From NCBI GenBank assembly GCA_964557855.1, contig CAZLBP010000007.1, positions 68,113 through 132,112 of the forward strand: 64,000 nt of DNA, read 5' to 3'. Shown one piece after another: positions 26,383-35,037 of this stretch. Source of the DNA: JAJRZL01 sp964557855 (lineage in GTDB: Bacteria; Zixibacteria; MSB-5A5; GN15; FEB-12). The stretch's first letter is position 1; each line of letters begins with the position of its first letter. The notes beneath the pieces were generated by a model, which did not search any database, was not told the origin of the DNA, and saw only the letters and a program-made list of their open reading frames with translations. The position numbers and the translations under genes are program-made.

Positions 26383-26438
26383 CCTCACCCTCTTCCCCTC
26401 TCCATTATAAGGAGAGGGGTGCTGAAGGCGGGGTGAGG
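26383..26438. repeat. Nested CCTCACCC/CCCCTCTCC palindrome
   Basis: The outer arms CCTCACCC (26383-26390) and GGGTGAGG (26431-26438) flank an inner perfect stem CCCCTCTCC / GGAGAGGGG around ATTATAA. It is a REP-like extragenic element. Confidence 0.7.
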
Positions 26439-26530
26439 GTTTTGTGTCCATCAGACATGGATTATTGGTCAACCACGCGAGGAGTCGGAGGCACAAGGTC
26501 CCGGGCCTGCTCGCTTGAAGGGGAATAGGA

Positions 26531-26575
26531 GCGGCAGGTCACAGTTGTCGTCGCGCGCCAATCTGGACCTGCCGC
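26531..26575. repeat. GCGGCAGGTC palindrome, copy 2
   Basis: The perfect arms GCGGCAGGTC and GACCTGCCGC are separated by 25 bases. It is the same family as 14984-15025. Confidence 0.65.
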
Positions 26576-26661
26576 AACATTTCAATGGCTCGTTAGTGGG
26601 CAGCGAGTCGTCAGGCGGAGTGGGGCTGTCTCAAACGATCAAACCAAGTCGATCTTTGATT

Positions 26662-26729
26662 CGTGTAGCGGCGGGGCTTGTCCCCGCCGACTTCGCAAGT
26701 CGGTGCGACGCAAGGCCGCACGCTACGCG
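26662..26729. repeat. Cloverleaf-like multi-stem element
   Basis: An outer stem CGTGTAGCG / CGCTACGCG (one G-T pair) closes around two or three hairpins: GCGGGG-cttgt-CCCCGC, CGACTT-cgc-AAGTCG, and a weaker TGCG/CGCA. It is not a tRNA: there are no anticodon or T-loop features. A simpler relative occurs at 13032-13060. Confidence 0.55.
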
Positions 26730-26841
26730 GGGATGGAGCGGACGGCACGCTTCAAGGCCGATTCACGGCTTGTGGGACAGCCCCGGATCACCTGACGCCA
26801 CATAAACGCCGAACAAGTTTGGGGTGGGCACCCGGCCGTGC

Positions 26842-26870
26842 AAAAAAAAACGCCCCCCGATCGGGGGGCG
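26842..26870 (-). terminator. Strong Rho-independent terminator of pilin gene 1
   Basis: The 20-base perfect palindrome CGCCCCCCGATCGGGGGGCG is followed on the minus strand by nine T residues. It lies 26 bases beyond the pilin stop. It is among the clearest terminators in the window and suits a highly expressed gene. Confidence 0.92.
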
Positions 26871-26895
26871 TTTTGAAAGGAGATGAACCCGCGTA

Positions 26896-27306
26896 CTAGT
26901 CGACTACGTCGTTGTTACCAGGTGTGACGGCTAACGTCCCATCATCATTGATAGTCCAAATATCCATGGTCGCGTCGTCATCAAGGTTGGCCGTACCCGT
27001 CGCAACGAATCCGGTACCGGCCAAGGCAACGCTATACGCATAAATGGCATCAACCGGGACTTCAACGCCAATGGCCGCACATGCAGCATTATCGGCACAG
27101 GCCAGATACACGCCGTTTTCCTGACGATAGGTGCGCTCCATGGTGTAAATCTGCTTCAAAATACCCTTAACTTCAGACTGCTTCGACTTGACGGTCGCCT
27201 GCATGAATCTCGGGATGGCCAGGGCGGCCAGGATGCCGATGATAACGACCACGATCATCAACTCGATCAGCGTGAAGCCTTTGCGGTTGTGGAACTTTGA
27301 AAACAT
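26896..27306 (-). CDS. Type IV pilin-like protein 1
   Basis: This 136-residue prepilin has a short basic leader ending in Gly, then the type IV N-terminal helix FTLIELMIVVVIIGILAALA with Glu5. Prepilin peptidase would cut before Phe. The C-terminal domain ends in an Asp-rich segment (ANLDDDATMDIWTINDDG) that may bind calcium. A strong AGGAGG lies upstream and a sigma-54-like promoter further up. It is a paralogue of the pilin at 27651. It is either a major pilin or a pseudopilin; no assembly genes lie nearby. Confidence 0.9.
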   Translation of the reverse strand: MFSKFHNRKGFTLIELMIVVVIIGILAALAIPRFMQATVKSKQSEVKGILKQIYTMERTYRQENGVYLACADNAACAAIGVEVPVDAIYAYSVALAGTGFVATGTANLDDDATMDIWTINDDGTLAVTPGNNDVVD

Positions 27307-27373
27307 CGTAACCTCCTACAAGTTGTAACTGAACCTTAGTGGTTAACTCTCTTTTTCCTGTCGGCACTTATAA

Positions 27374-27391
27374 GGGCAAAGTGCATACCTT
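27374..27391 (-). promoter_or_regulatory. Sigma-54-like promoter of pilin gene 1
   Basis: On the minus strand AAGGTATGCACTTTGCCC has GG and GC separated by exactly ten bases, with TTTGC as the -12 element. The -24 element is a weak match. Transcription would start near 27363, about 57 bases before the ATG. Confidence 0.45.
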
Positions 27392-27590
27392 CCTGGTTGA
27401 CTATTTTTGAACAATGCCGGTTTTCTCCAAAGCCTTTACATTGGAGGGATTCGCCGGTTGGTGCAACTCGCGACAGAGGGTTTTCGAACCCGATCGGTTG
27501 AGATCGCGATCTCCAGCCAATGCAATTTGCCAAGAGGATTGCATTCTGCAAGAGACTGGCGGTGTCCAAATCGATATCCGGTGACGGACC

Positions 27591-27622
27591 CAAAAAAGAA
27601 AGGCCTGCATGGATACAGGCCT
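27591..27622 (-). terminator. Rho-independent terminator of pilin gene 2
   Basis: The stem AGGCCTG / CAGGCCT encloses an eight-base loop and is followed on the minus strand by TTTCTTTTTT. It lies about 30 bases beyond the pilin 2 stop, so the pilins are separate transcripts. Confidence 0.8.
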
Positions 27623-27650
27623 CTCGTCACATTCGCCAGTCAGATTGATA

Positions 27651-28085
27651 TCAATCATATACGTCATTGTTACCAGGTGTAACGGCGATTGTCCCCAAGT
27701 CATTGACTGTCCAGATATCCATGGTCGGATCATCGTCGATATTCGCCGTCGCTGTGGCCGTGAACGTCTGTCCGACGACGTTTATGGTGTAGGTGTAACG
27801 TGCGTGGGGCTGCAATTCAATCCAGATTTCCTTGAAGGCCTGGGGATCGGCGGCGCTGGCCGGTCCGCCCGGTTGGTAGTAATTGTTCCCGAGCGCCTGC
27901 TGCCGATAGGTTCGCTGGTTAACATAGATTTGTTTCAAGATAGCCTTGGCTTCGTTCTGTTTGGTCTTGGTAGTAGCCATCATGTACCTGGGGATAGCCA
28001 AGGCGGCCAAAATTCCGATAATGACAACCACTATCATCAATTCAATCAGCGTGAAACCTCTGGAACTCTTGTATCTGCCTATCAT
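27651..28085 (-). CDS. Type IV pilin-like protein 2
   Basis: This 144-residue prepilin has the leader MIGRYKSSRG, then FTLIELMIVVVIIGILAALA with Glu5. The globular part ends in ANIDDDPTMDIWTVNDLG, matching pilin 1, so the pair is a duplication. The ATG at 28085 follows GAGGG and keeps a normal short leader. An ATG nine codons upstream would make the leader unusually long. A good sigma-54-like promoter lies 34 bases or so upstream. Confidence 0.9.
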   Translation of the reverse strand: MIGRYKSSRGFTLIELMIVVVIIGILAALAIPRYMMATTKTKQNEAKAILKQIYVNQRTYRQQALGNNYYQPGGPASAADPQAFKEIWIELQPHARYTYTINVVGQTFTATATANIDDDPTMDIWTVNDLGTIAVTPGNNDVYD

Positions 28086-28128
28086 ATGTCCCTCACTTTG
28101 TTTCTTATCCACTTCTCTGGGCTGGAGG

Positions 28129-28146
28129 TTGCAATTTCCGTTCCGC
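28129..28146 (-). promoter_or_regulatory. Sigma-54-like promoter of pilin gene 2
   Basis: On the minus strand CGGAACGGAAATTGCA matches the consensus TGGCACG-N4-TTGCA at GG, ACG and the whole -12 element, with correct ten-base spacing between GG and GC. The start of transcription would be near 28119. The gene for an NtrC-type activator lies directly upstream. Confidence 0.6.
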
Positions 28147-28165
28147 TCCTTTGTGCAAAATATGA

Positions 28166-29569
28166 TTATTCCTTTTCGTTTTTTGCTGTCGCTTTTGATG
28201 AGCGCCTGGCCGAAAACTCATCCAATTGGTACCGGTCTATTTTGCGATACAAGGTCGACGTATCGATTCCGAGTATTCTGGCTGCTTCGGCCTTCTTGCC
28301 GCCGGTTTCGCTCATGACGTAATGGATATAGGCTTTTTCGATGGATTCCAGAGTTGGCGATGAGGGTTGCGACTCCTTGACGACTTCCACCGGGCCGTGG
28401 CTGTTTATTCTCTCCGGGAAGTCGGCGATTTCCAGCGTGTCGGATTTGCTCAGCAAGACGGCACGTTCGATAGTGTTTTCGAGTTCCCGGACGTTGCCCG
28501 GCCAATGGTAGTCTTGCAGCCATTTGAGAGTTTCGGGGGATATAGTTTTACCGGGAGCTTTAAGCTTTTCACAGCATTTCCGGACGAAGTGGGTGGCCAG
28601 GATTTCGATATCCTCCAGGCGCTCCCGCAGCGGTGGTATATGAAGGGGAATCACGTTAAGCCGGTAGAACAGGTCGGGTCGAAAGCGTTCGACCTTGACT
28701 AATTGCTCCAGGTCGGCGTTGGTGGCGGCTATGAGGCGGACATCCACTTCGAGCGGCTTCGTGTCTCCGACGGGGGTAATCGTTCTGTCCTCCAATACCC
28801 GCAGCAGTTTCACCTGAATGGCCAGAGACGTGTTGCCCACTTCGTCGAGAAAGAACGTCCCGCCGTCGGCCACGCGAAAGAGTCCGTCTTTATCCTTTAT
28901 AGCTCCGGTGAACGATCCCTTTTTGTGGCCGAACAGCTCCGATTCCAGCAGGTTTTCCGGTAAAGCCGCGCAATTGATGGTCATAAAGGGGCCATTGGCG
29001 CGCGGCGAATGGTGGTGGATGGCTTTGGCTATCAGGTCTTTCCCGGTACCTGATTCCCCCCGAATCAGCACGGTCGAATCCGAGGTGGCGATCCGCTCGG
29101 CGAGTTTTTTCAGCCGACAGACCGGCTGCGAGACGCCGATGAAACTGTCGAACGAGCTGCTTCCCCGCAGCTGCTTTTTCAGGTTGCTGTTTTCCTGCAT
29201 GAGCTTCTTACGGGAGAGGCTCTTTTCTATGGCGATTTTGATCTGGTCGAGTTTGAACGGTTTGGTTATGTAATCGACGGCGCCTTGTTTCATCGCTTCG
29301 ATGGCGGTGTCGACGCTGGCATAGGCGGTCATGACGATCAGGTCCTGCTCTTTTTTGAAGGTCTTGACCTGCTGGAGGACATCGATCCCGGACATGTCCG
29401 GCATGTTCAGATCCGCGATGACCAGATCATAGTTCGTGTCTCTCAGCCGGTCGATACCTCCGGCACCGGACGTGGCGGAATCGACGGCATAGCCTTCCTT
29501 CGCCAGCATAATTTCCATGAACTTGCACATTGATTCTTCATCGTCGATTACCAATATTCTCGTCGACAT
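28166..29569 (-). CDS. NtrC/PilR-type sigma-54-dependent response regulator
   Basis: This 467-residue protein has an N-terminal receiver (phosphoacceptor Asp in IADLNMPDMSG, Lys in YITKPFK), then a sigma-54-interacting AAA+ domain, then a Fis-type helix-turn-helix (KKAEAARILGIDTSTLYRKI). The AAA+ domain has Walker A GESGTGKD, Walker B GGTFFLDEV and the sigma-54 contact loop as GSFTGA, a common variant of GAFTGA. The ATG at 29569 follows AGGCGGG. The adjacent pilin genes with sigma-54-like promoters are the obvious targets, as with PilR. No PilS-like kinase lies beside it. Confidence 0.93.
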   Translation of the reverse strand: MSTRILVIDDEESMCKFMEIMLAKEGYAVDSATSGAGGIDRLRDTNYDLVIADLNMPDMSGIDVLQQVKTFKKEQDLIVMTAYASVDTAIEAMKQGAVDYITKPFKLDQIKIAIEKSLSRKKLMQENSNLKKQLRGSSSFDSFIGVSQPVCRLKKLAERIATSDSTVLIRGESGTGKDLIAKAIHHHSPRANGPFMTINCAALPENLLESELFGHKKGSFTGAIKDKDGLFRVADGGTFFLDEVGNTSLAIQVKLLRVLEDRTITPVGDTKPLEVDVRLIAATNADLEQLVKVERFRPDLFYRLNVIPLHIPPLRERLEDIEILATHFVRKCCEKLKAPGKTISPETLKWLQDYHWPGNVRELENTIERAVLLSKSDTLEIADFPERINSHGPVEVVKESQPSSPTLESIEKAYIHYVMSETGGKKAEAARILGIDTSTLYRKIDRYQLDEFSARRSSKATAKNEKE

Positions 29570-29775
29570 ATCGTCCCGCCTTTTTTGCAATTTGCAATAG
29601 TGCTCACACCTACCATATTCGGCATAATGGCGGTACGTTGTAGACTGCCGATAGACATTGCTCACAGATTCAACAGGCAATTGACGCGGGCTGGGAAACC
29701 GGCTATATTTGGATTTTCCACCGGCGCGAGTCGGCAGTATAGTTCCCGGGATAACCGTCAAATTCAAGGAGTCTT

Positions 29776-30585
29776 ATGCCCGTCAGACAACCGACGAAAG
29801 CAGCCATCAAGCAGTTTTCCGACGCTCTGGAGAAGCACGTCCGGCCCGGGTGCTTTCCTCTGGCTGTGCGCATGGTCCGAAGGGACGAGTCTCTGCCGGA
29901 CCGGACCAAATGCCCCAGGCGGGATTTTGGACATACAGTGGCTGTTTGCCAAACATTTTCCATAGCCCGTCGGTACGGTTGGCAGCTGGCCGTCGGTGAG
30001 GAGGATGTCGGGTGCCCGCTGGCCCTGACGGCGTTCGGTTTCAAACCGATGACGGAGAGCTTTAGCTGTGGCGAGATGTGCGGCGGAATGTTCACCGCAT
30101 CGAACGAGGTCGGTGCCAGAACGGAATCGGAGGTACCCAAGTTCTCGTTCAGGGAGTACCGGTACATCTTGACCGCCCCAATTTCGCGGGCGGGTTTTGA
30201 ACCGCATCTGTATCTCGTATATGGGAACTCGGCTCAGGTGATGAGGATGCTGACGGCGTGGCTGTGGAAGCGGGGCGGTTACGTCAATTCTCGCTTTTCG
30301 GGCCGTCTGGATTGCGCTGATATTTGTATTGAGACGATTCAGACCAAACAGCCGCAAGTAGTCCTTCCTTGCTACGGGGATCGGGTGTTCGGACAGACCC
30401 AGGATCATGAAATGGCATTTACTATTCCGGCAGGGTTCGAGACGGAGATGATGGGAGGTTTCGACGGGACGCATAAGGGCGGTATTCGGTATCCGACTCC
30501 ATCGTATTTGCGATATGAACCGCACTTCCCTAAACATTACTACAAGCTACATGATGAATGGGACGAGCCCGAGAAAGGGAAATGA
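29776..30585 (+). CDS. DUF169 domain protein
   Basis: This 269-residue protein fits DUF169, with PLAVRMVRRDE near the start, a conserved CQ in the first third (VAVCQTFSIAR), a Cys-Pro-Leu pair and a C-terminal FTIPAGFE segment. Many Cys residues (in GCPLALT, SCGEMCGGM and DCADIC) suggest metal or cofactor binding. DUF169 proteins have no established function and are common in anaerobes. The ATG follows AAGGAG. Confidence 0.78.
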   Translation: MPVRQPTKAAIKQFSDALEKHVRPGCFPLAVRMVRRDESLPDRTKCPRRDFGHTVAVCQTFSIARRYGWQLAVGEEDVGCPLALTAFGFKPMTESFSCGEMCGGMFTASNEVGARTESEVPKFSFREYRYILTAPISRAGFEPHLYLVYGNSAQVMRMLTAWLWKRGGYVNSRFSGRLDCADICIETIQTKQPQVVLPCYGDRVFGQTQDHEMAFTIPAGFETEMMGGFDGTHKGGIRYPTPSYLRYEPHFPKHYYKLHDEWDEPEKGK

Positions 30586-30674
30586 ATTGTCGGAACGCCG
30601 GTTGGGTTTGGGTGGTTACATCGGACAAGATATATATTGAGGCAAAACGAATTGGCTGATAGATCAGGTAGGGA

Positions 30675-31679
30675 ATGAAAAGAGATAAGTATTCACATCG
30701 AGAGCGTTTAGATATGATGCTGGCGGGCGAGAAGCCGGACAGATTTGCGGCCTCCTTCTGGCGACACTTCTTCCACATGGAACATCATGCGCAGGGCACC
30801 GCTGAAGCCATGATCGGGTTTCAGAAGAAGTTCGAGTGGGACTTCGTCAAGATCAATCCACGCGCGGATTATCACGTTGAAGACTGGGGACTGAAACAGG
30901 AGTGGTCACACGATGAATTCAATAAGCACCGCAAGACCGACTTCCCGGTTCGGACTCTGGAAGACTGGGATAAGATTGCTGTCAATCCGACATCGTCGCC
31001 AGTCCTGGCGGAACATTTGAAAGTCGTGTCCGCTGTGCGCAAGGGTGTCGGCAAGGACGTGCCCGTTTTGATGACGGTCTTCACGCCGTTGGCAATAGCC
31101 GGTCGCTTGATGGAGAATCAAAAGGATCTGGTCGATCATTTGCGCACCGATCCGGATCGAATACACCGAGCCCTGCGCAACATAACAGATACCTTTGTCG
31201 CATTCGTGTCGGAGCTGCGTAACGCCGGAGCGGACGGCATTTTTCTCGCCACCACCCAGTGGGCCTCGAGTGATATGATTACCTGGTCGGAATACGAGAC
31301 GTTTGGTGTGCCTTACGATCTGGAAGTTGTTAAGGCGACTGAAAATGGAGCGTTGAATCTGTTTCACGTGTGCGCCGGCAGCAATTATCTCAAAGACCTG
31401 GCCGCTATCAACTATCATTGCGATCTGTACAATTGGGACAGTCAGAACCCGACCAACCTGCCGATCGATAAGGCCTACGATCTCCTTCACGGGAAGCTGC
31501 TGGTCGGCGGAGTCGACCAGCGGGGCTGGTTGCTCAACAGCAGTCCGGAGGAGATTATTTTGCAGATACGGAAGATGAAGCCGGAGCATGAGCCGGAACG
31601 ACTAATAATCGGCCCCGGTTGTTCGGTACCGCCGGAAGTGTCCTTGGAGAACCTGCAGGCGATACGGGAGAACTTATGA
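30675..31679 (+). CDS. Uroporphyrinogen decarboxylase (URO-D) superfamily protein
   Basis: This 334-residue TIM-barrel protein begins with the R-E-R-L-D-x-M-L-A-G-E-K-P-D-R segment typical of URO-D-like and corrinoid methyltransferase (MtaA/CmuA-type) proteins, and ends with IIGPGCSVPPEVSLENL. It is more like the methyltransferase-related branch than HemE, because the HemE-type N-terminal Arg-rich substrate loop is not evident. Substrate and partner are unknown; no corrinoid protein is nearby. Its stop overlaps the next start (ATGA). Confidence 0.82.
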   Translation: MKRDKYSHRERLDMMLAGEKPDRFAASFWRHFFHMEHHAQGTAEAMIGFQKKFEWDFVKINPRADYHVEDWGLKQEWSHDEFNKHRKTDFPVRTLEDWDKIAVNPTSSPVLAEHLKVVSAVRKGVGKDVPVLMTVFTPLAIAGRLMENQKDLVDHLRTDPDRIHRALRNITDTFVAFVSELRNAGADGIFLATTQWASSDMITWSEYETFGVPYDLEVVKATENGALNLFHVCAGSNYLKDLAAINYHCDLYNWDSQNPTNLPIDKAYDLLHGKLLVGGVDQRGWLLNSSPEEIILQIRKMKPEHEPERLIIGPGCSVPPEVSLENLQAIRENL

Positions 31680-32152
31680 TCAGCAAACAACGCCGGCAGC
31701 TTATTGATAATATCCGGATCGCGGTCGCGCAGGAAAACGATGAGGCCGGGGTGCTCAAGACAGCAGCGGAGTTGATCGACGGTTTTTCGGAAGGGTACAA
31801 CTGGACGGGGTTCTATTTGATGCGCGGTAATCATCTGGAAGTCGGTCCGTATGTCGGTCCGGAGACGCCGCACACCCGTATTGAGCTCGGCAAGGGGATT
31901 TGCGGGGCAGCGGCGACGCAGTCCAGGACGATAGTCGTCGATGACGTCACGAGTGATCCTCGTTTCCTGGCTTGTTCCCTGTCGACCCGTTCGGAGATTG
32001 TAGTACCGTTGATGGACGAGGGGAAGTGCCTGGGTGAGATTGATATCGATTCGAATGAGCCTTCCTATTTCACGAAGGAAGACCGGGCGATGCTGGAGTC
32101 AATCGCCGACATCGTAGTTGCGCGGCTTAAACAGGTGACGCCGGGCAGGTAG
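31676..32152 (+). CDS. GAF-domain protein, free methionine-(R)-sulfoxide reductase type
   Basis: This 158-residue single GAF domain matches fRMsr enzymes, which reduce free methionine R-sulfoxide. Cys76 (GKGICGAAA) and Cys100 (FLACS) are 24 residues apart, the same spacing as two of the three redox Cys of E. coli fRMsr. The third, resolving Cys is replaced here (PETPHTRIE). It starts with an ATG that overlaps the URO-D stop, preceded by GGGAG. A role in oxidative repair is likely. With one Cys missing, a reduced or altered mechanism is possible. Confidence 0.8.
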   Translation: MISKQRRQLIDNIRIAVAQENDEAGVLKTAAELIDGFSEGYNWTGFYLMRGNHLEVGPYVGPETPHTRIELGKGICGAAATQSRTIVVDDVTSDPRFLACSLSTRSEIVVPLMDEGKCLGEIDIDSNEPSYFTKEDRAMLESIADIVVARLKQVTPGR

Positions 32153-32169
32153 GAGACTTTCAGGTAGCT

Positions 32170-33018
32170 ATGCTGTTTGGAGCACATGAGTCAATTGCCG
32201 GGGGTGTCGACAAAGCTATAGAGCGCGGCCAAAAGGCGACCTGCGACACTATCCAGATGTTCAACAAGTCCAACAGCCAGTGGCGGGCGGCGAAACTGAA
32301 GGATGAGGACGTGGGGCGGTATTTCGAGCTTATCGAAGAAACTGGAGTCACCGTTTCCGTATCGCATACGAGTTACCTGATCAATGTGGCGTCCCCCGAT
32401 ACGGGTCTGGCCGAGAAGTCTTACAAGTCTCTCAAGGAAGAGGTCGAACGGTGCAATCTACTCAAAGTCCCCAACCTGGTCATGCATCCCGGCTCGCACG
32501 TCGGCAGCGGTGAGGAGACAGGCATGAATCAGATCGGGAAGTACATTAACCGTCTGTTCGATGAGATTACGGATAATGCGGTCACCCTTTTGCTTGAGAC
32601 GACGGCCGGTCAGGGCACCAACCTGGGGTATTCGTTCGAGCAAATCGCGTACATGATCGGCCTGGTCAACAATAAAGAGCAGATGGGGGTGTGCATGGAC
32701 ACCTGCCATATCTTTGCCGCCGGCTACCCGATAGTGGAACCCAGGGAATACAAAAAGACTGTCAGGCTTTTCGATGACGTGATTGGGCTGGATTACCTGC
32801 GCATCATTCATATGAACGACAGCAAGAAGGAATTCGGCTCGAAGAAGGACCGGCATGAGCATATCGGTAAGGGGTTTATTGGACTGGACGGTTTCCGGAA
32901 TATCGTGAATGATCGGCGTTTGAAGGATATCCCGATGATTATCGAGACGCCGAAGGGCGAGGACCTGGCGGAAGATATCGAGAATCTGAAAGTCTTACGG
33001 GGATTGGTGAAGGAATAA
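32170..33018 (+). CDS. nfo: Deoxyribonuclease IV (endonuclease IV, AP endonuclease)
   Basis: This 282-residue TIM-barrel nuclease cleaves DNA 5' of abasic sites in base-excision repair. It opens with FGAHESIAGG. Metal-binding His, Glu and Asp residues are seen in VMHPGSH, LLLETTAGQG, CMDTCHIFAAG and HMNDSKKEFGSKKDRHEHIGKG, and the end has MIIETPKGED. Length and motifs are standard. It lies 17 bases after the fRMsr-like gene, so the two probably share a transcript. Confidence 0.95.
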   Translation: MLFGAHESIAGGVDKAIERGQKATCDTIQMFNKSNSQWRAAKLKDEDVGRYFELIEETGVTVSVSHTSYLINVASPDTGLAEKSYKSLKEEVERCNLLKVPNLVMHPGSHVGSGEETGMNQIGKYINRLFDEITDNAVTLLLETTAGQGTNLGYSFEQIAYMIGLVNNKEQMGVCMDTCHIFAAGYPIVEPREYKKTVRLFDDVIGLDYLRIIHMNDSKKEFGSKKDRHEHIGKGFIGLDGFRNIVNDRRLKDIPMIIETPKGEDLAEDIENLKVLRGLVKE

Positions 33019-33122
33019 AACGCGGGTTTCGGGAGAGGTAGGACAATCGGCAAACGCCTTGACAGGCTTACGCGGGGGCGAGTATTTTAACGTGTCATGA
33101 CCAATACAGTTGCGGGTGAATA

Positions 33123-34841
33123 GTGGATGGCTCTCGTGCCAAATGGTTCTTCCCTTCAATTTACGCCGTTCTGGCGATATTCTATACGTTGCCGTTCCTG
33201 CTGAGATGGAGTTGGTGGGGTGTTCGCGACTGGACCATGTTCATGTGCGTGGCGGAGATCCCCGCGCTCGCCATCACCAAGTTCGGTCAATTCCCGTTCT
33301 GGAATCCGTATTTTGCGGGCGGCAATATCCTATTTCACCACCCCGAAGTGGCGGTGCTCTCACCATTCTTTCCGCTCTACTTGTTTTTTGGTATACCTGC
33401 CGGGCTGAAGATTCAAGTGCTCATCTGCTACTTCATCGGGTTTCTCGGCAGCCACCGTTGGCTGCGACAGATTGGGCTTAGCGGTTGGTCGGCGTTCGTG
33501 GGGTCGGTGGCGTATTTTGGTTCGGTCTATTTCGCTTTGCACCTTGCGGAGGGGCATATTTCGTTCACGCATTTTTGCTTTACACCGTGGTTTATCTATT
33601 ATGTGACTGCAGCCGGTCAGAACCGTACGGTGGTCTGGAAGGCGGGGATCGTTCTGGCGCTCATGATACTGGGTAACGGTATGGGAGTGCCGCTGGCGTA
33701 TACGGCTCTGTTTGCCGTTGTCTATTTAGGGGTACGAGCCATTCAGGACCGATCCGTAGTTGAATTCCGTAACCTCCTGGCAGCAACGGGCGCAGGCATT
33801 TGTTTATCCGCCGTTAAGTTCCTGCCGACGGTGCTTCACCTGGCTCGGACGGAGTGGTCCGTATATACCGAAGAGGTCACGCCGCTGAAGGTGATCCCGC
33901 ACGCTTTTTTCGGTCTGACTCATTCGATCTTTAATCTGCCGGTTACCGGCGTGGTGTGGGGCTGGCATGAATACGGCGCCTACGTGTCGCCTCTGCTCGT
34001 GATACCGGCAGTTGCAGCGGTAGCTCGTCTGCGGATGAGAGTGCTCAGTTGGGTGATTGTCGGCCTTTTCTTTCTCGTGTTGGGGCTGGGGGATTTCGGA
34101 TCATGGGCGCCGTGGACTCTGCTTCACAATCTGCCCGGATATGGTTACTTTAGGGCAGCGGGGCGGGCCTGGCAATTCACTATTCTTGCCTTCGCTGTGC
34201 TGGGCGGACTGGGATTGGACCTTGTCATCAAGGACTGGTTCCGGGACAAGAAGCTGTGGCAACGGGTATTAACCGGGGGGGTGCTTGTACTAGTGGTGGG
34301 TACGAACATGGTTTTCGCCTGGCCGATCATGTCCTCGGCGTTTACGCGGCCGCCGCAGCAGATACATTGGAACCCCAATTTTCGTCACGTGATCAATGAC
34401 TCGGAGATGGCCTACCGGAATCTGCTGGCTAATCGGGGTTCACTCATATCCCCGCAGCAAGCCACGTCTCAGCCGAGCCGAGCTTTGGTGGGGCCCGACA
34501 GCACCGTTTACATGGACTATGTTATGTACGGTAAGGCGACGGTCCGCAAGCGACAATATAAACCCAATGAAATAACCTACGTTATAGAAGGGATTGAGCC
34601 GGGGCGCATGGTGATAAGCATGGGGATGGACGAGGGCTGGTCGGAGGAGTCGGGGAGAACGCTTTACGAAGAAACGGGGCTGATCGCCTTCGATTTCGAG
34701 AGGGGCGTGCAGGAGGTCAAATTGCGTTACCGGACTCCGTATTTCTATCCGGGAGGTGCGATCAGTCTGCTGAGTTTGGCGGGGATGATCGTGCTGTGGC
34801 GGCGAAGTGCGGGACGGGGTCGAAGACAGCGCCACCGGTAG
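33123..34841 (+). CDS. Large polytopic membrane protein (YfhO/GT-C-like)
   Basis: This 572-residue protein has about eleven transmembrane segments and a soluble C-terminal part (about 420-540) before a last helix and an Arg-rich tail. An acidic residue follows the first helix (RWSWWGVRDWTMF), as in GT-C glycosyltransferases, and FGQFPFWNPYFAGG resembles YfhO-type proteins. These may transfer lipid-linked sugars, but the assignment is tentative. The start is a GTG without a strong Shine-Dalgarno. Confidence 0.65.
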   Translation: MDGSRAKWFFPSIYAVLAIFYTLPFLLRWSWWGVRDWTMFMCVAEIPALAITKFGQFPFWNPYFAGGNILFHHPEVAVLSPFFPLYLFFGIPAGLKIQVLICYFIGFLGSHRWLRQIGLSGWSAFVGSVAYFGSVYFALHLAEGHISFTHFCFTPWFIYYVTAAGQNRTVVWKAGIVLALMILGNGMGVPLAYTALFAVVYLGVRAIQDRSVVEFRNLLAATGAGICLSAVKFLPTVLHLARTEWSVYTEEVTPLKVIPHAFFGLTHSIFNLPVTGVVWGWHEYGAYVSPLLVIPAVAAVARLRMRVLSWVIVGLFFLVLGLGDFGSWAPWTLLHNLPGYGYFRAAGRAWQFTILAFAVLGGLGLDLVIKDWFRDKKLWQRVLTGGVLVLVVGTNMVFAWPIMSSAFTRPPQQIHWNPNFRHVINDSEMAYRNLLANRGSLISPQQATSQPSRALVGPDSTVYMDYVMYGKATVRKRQYKPNEITYVIEGIEPGRMVISMGMDEGWSEESGRTLYEETGLIAFDFERGVQEVKLRYRTPYFYPGGAISLLSLAGMIVLWRRSAGRGRRQRHR

Positions 34842-35037
34842 TTAAGGATCGAGATTCCTGGTTTTCTCGGGGCGGCAGGGCAAGATCATTGCAGCCAAGA
34901 GAAGAACGATTATAGACTCTCCACGGTCCCGGAACGATTGCCGGCCGGCCTTGTTCTATAAGCACATGGAGCACATGCGGAGGAATATGCGGTAGTAGTC
35001 ATATTTTCTCGGGGAACTTCACTTGATATGGAGCAGC

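Larger units (their letters stand above)
25901..26895. other. Gene-free region rich in palindromes
   Basis: Nearly 1 kb lies between the kinase gene and the first pilin gene, with no credible coding sequence. It holds at least five separate palindromic repeats, listed individually, and the pilin terminator. It should also contain the promoter of the signalling operon near 25920-26000, but no clear -35/-10 pair was found. Confidence 0.7.

Noticed and set aside
26662..26729. Possible tRNA because of the cloverleaf-like fold
   Set aside because: Stem lengths, lack of a CCA end or T-loop sequence, and no anticodon arm of correct size rule out a tRNA.
26515..26899. Plus-strand open frames in the spacer before the pilins
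   Set aside because: They are formed by GC-rich palindromes and have no ribosome-binding site or protein-like pattern.
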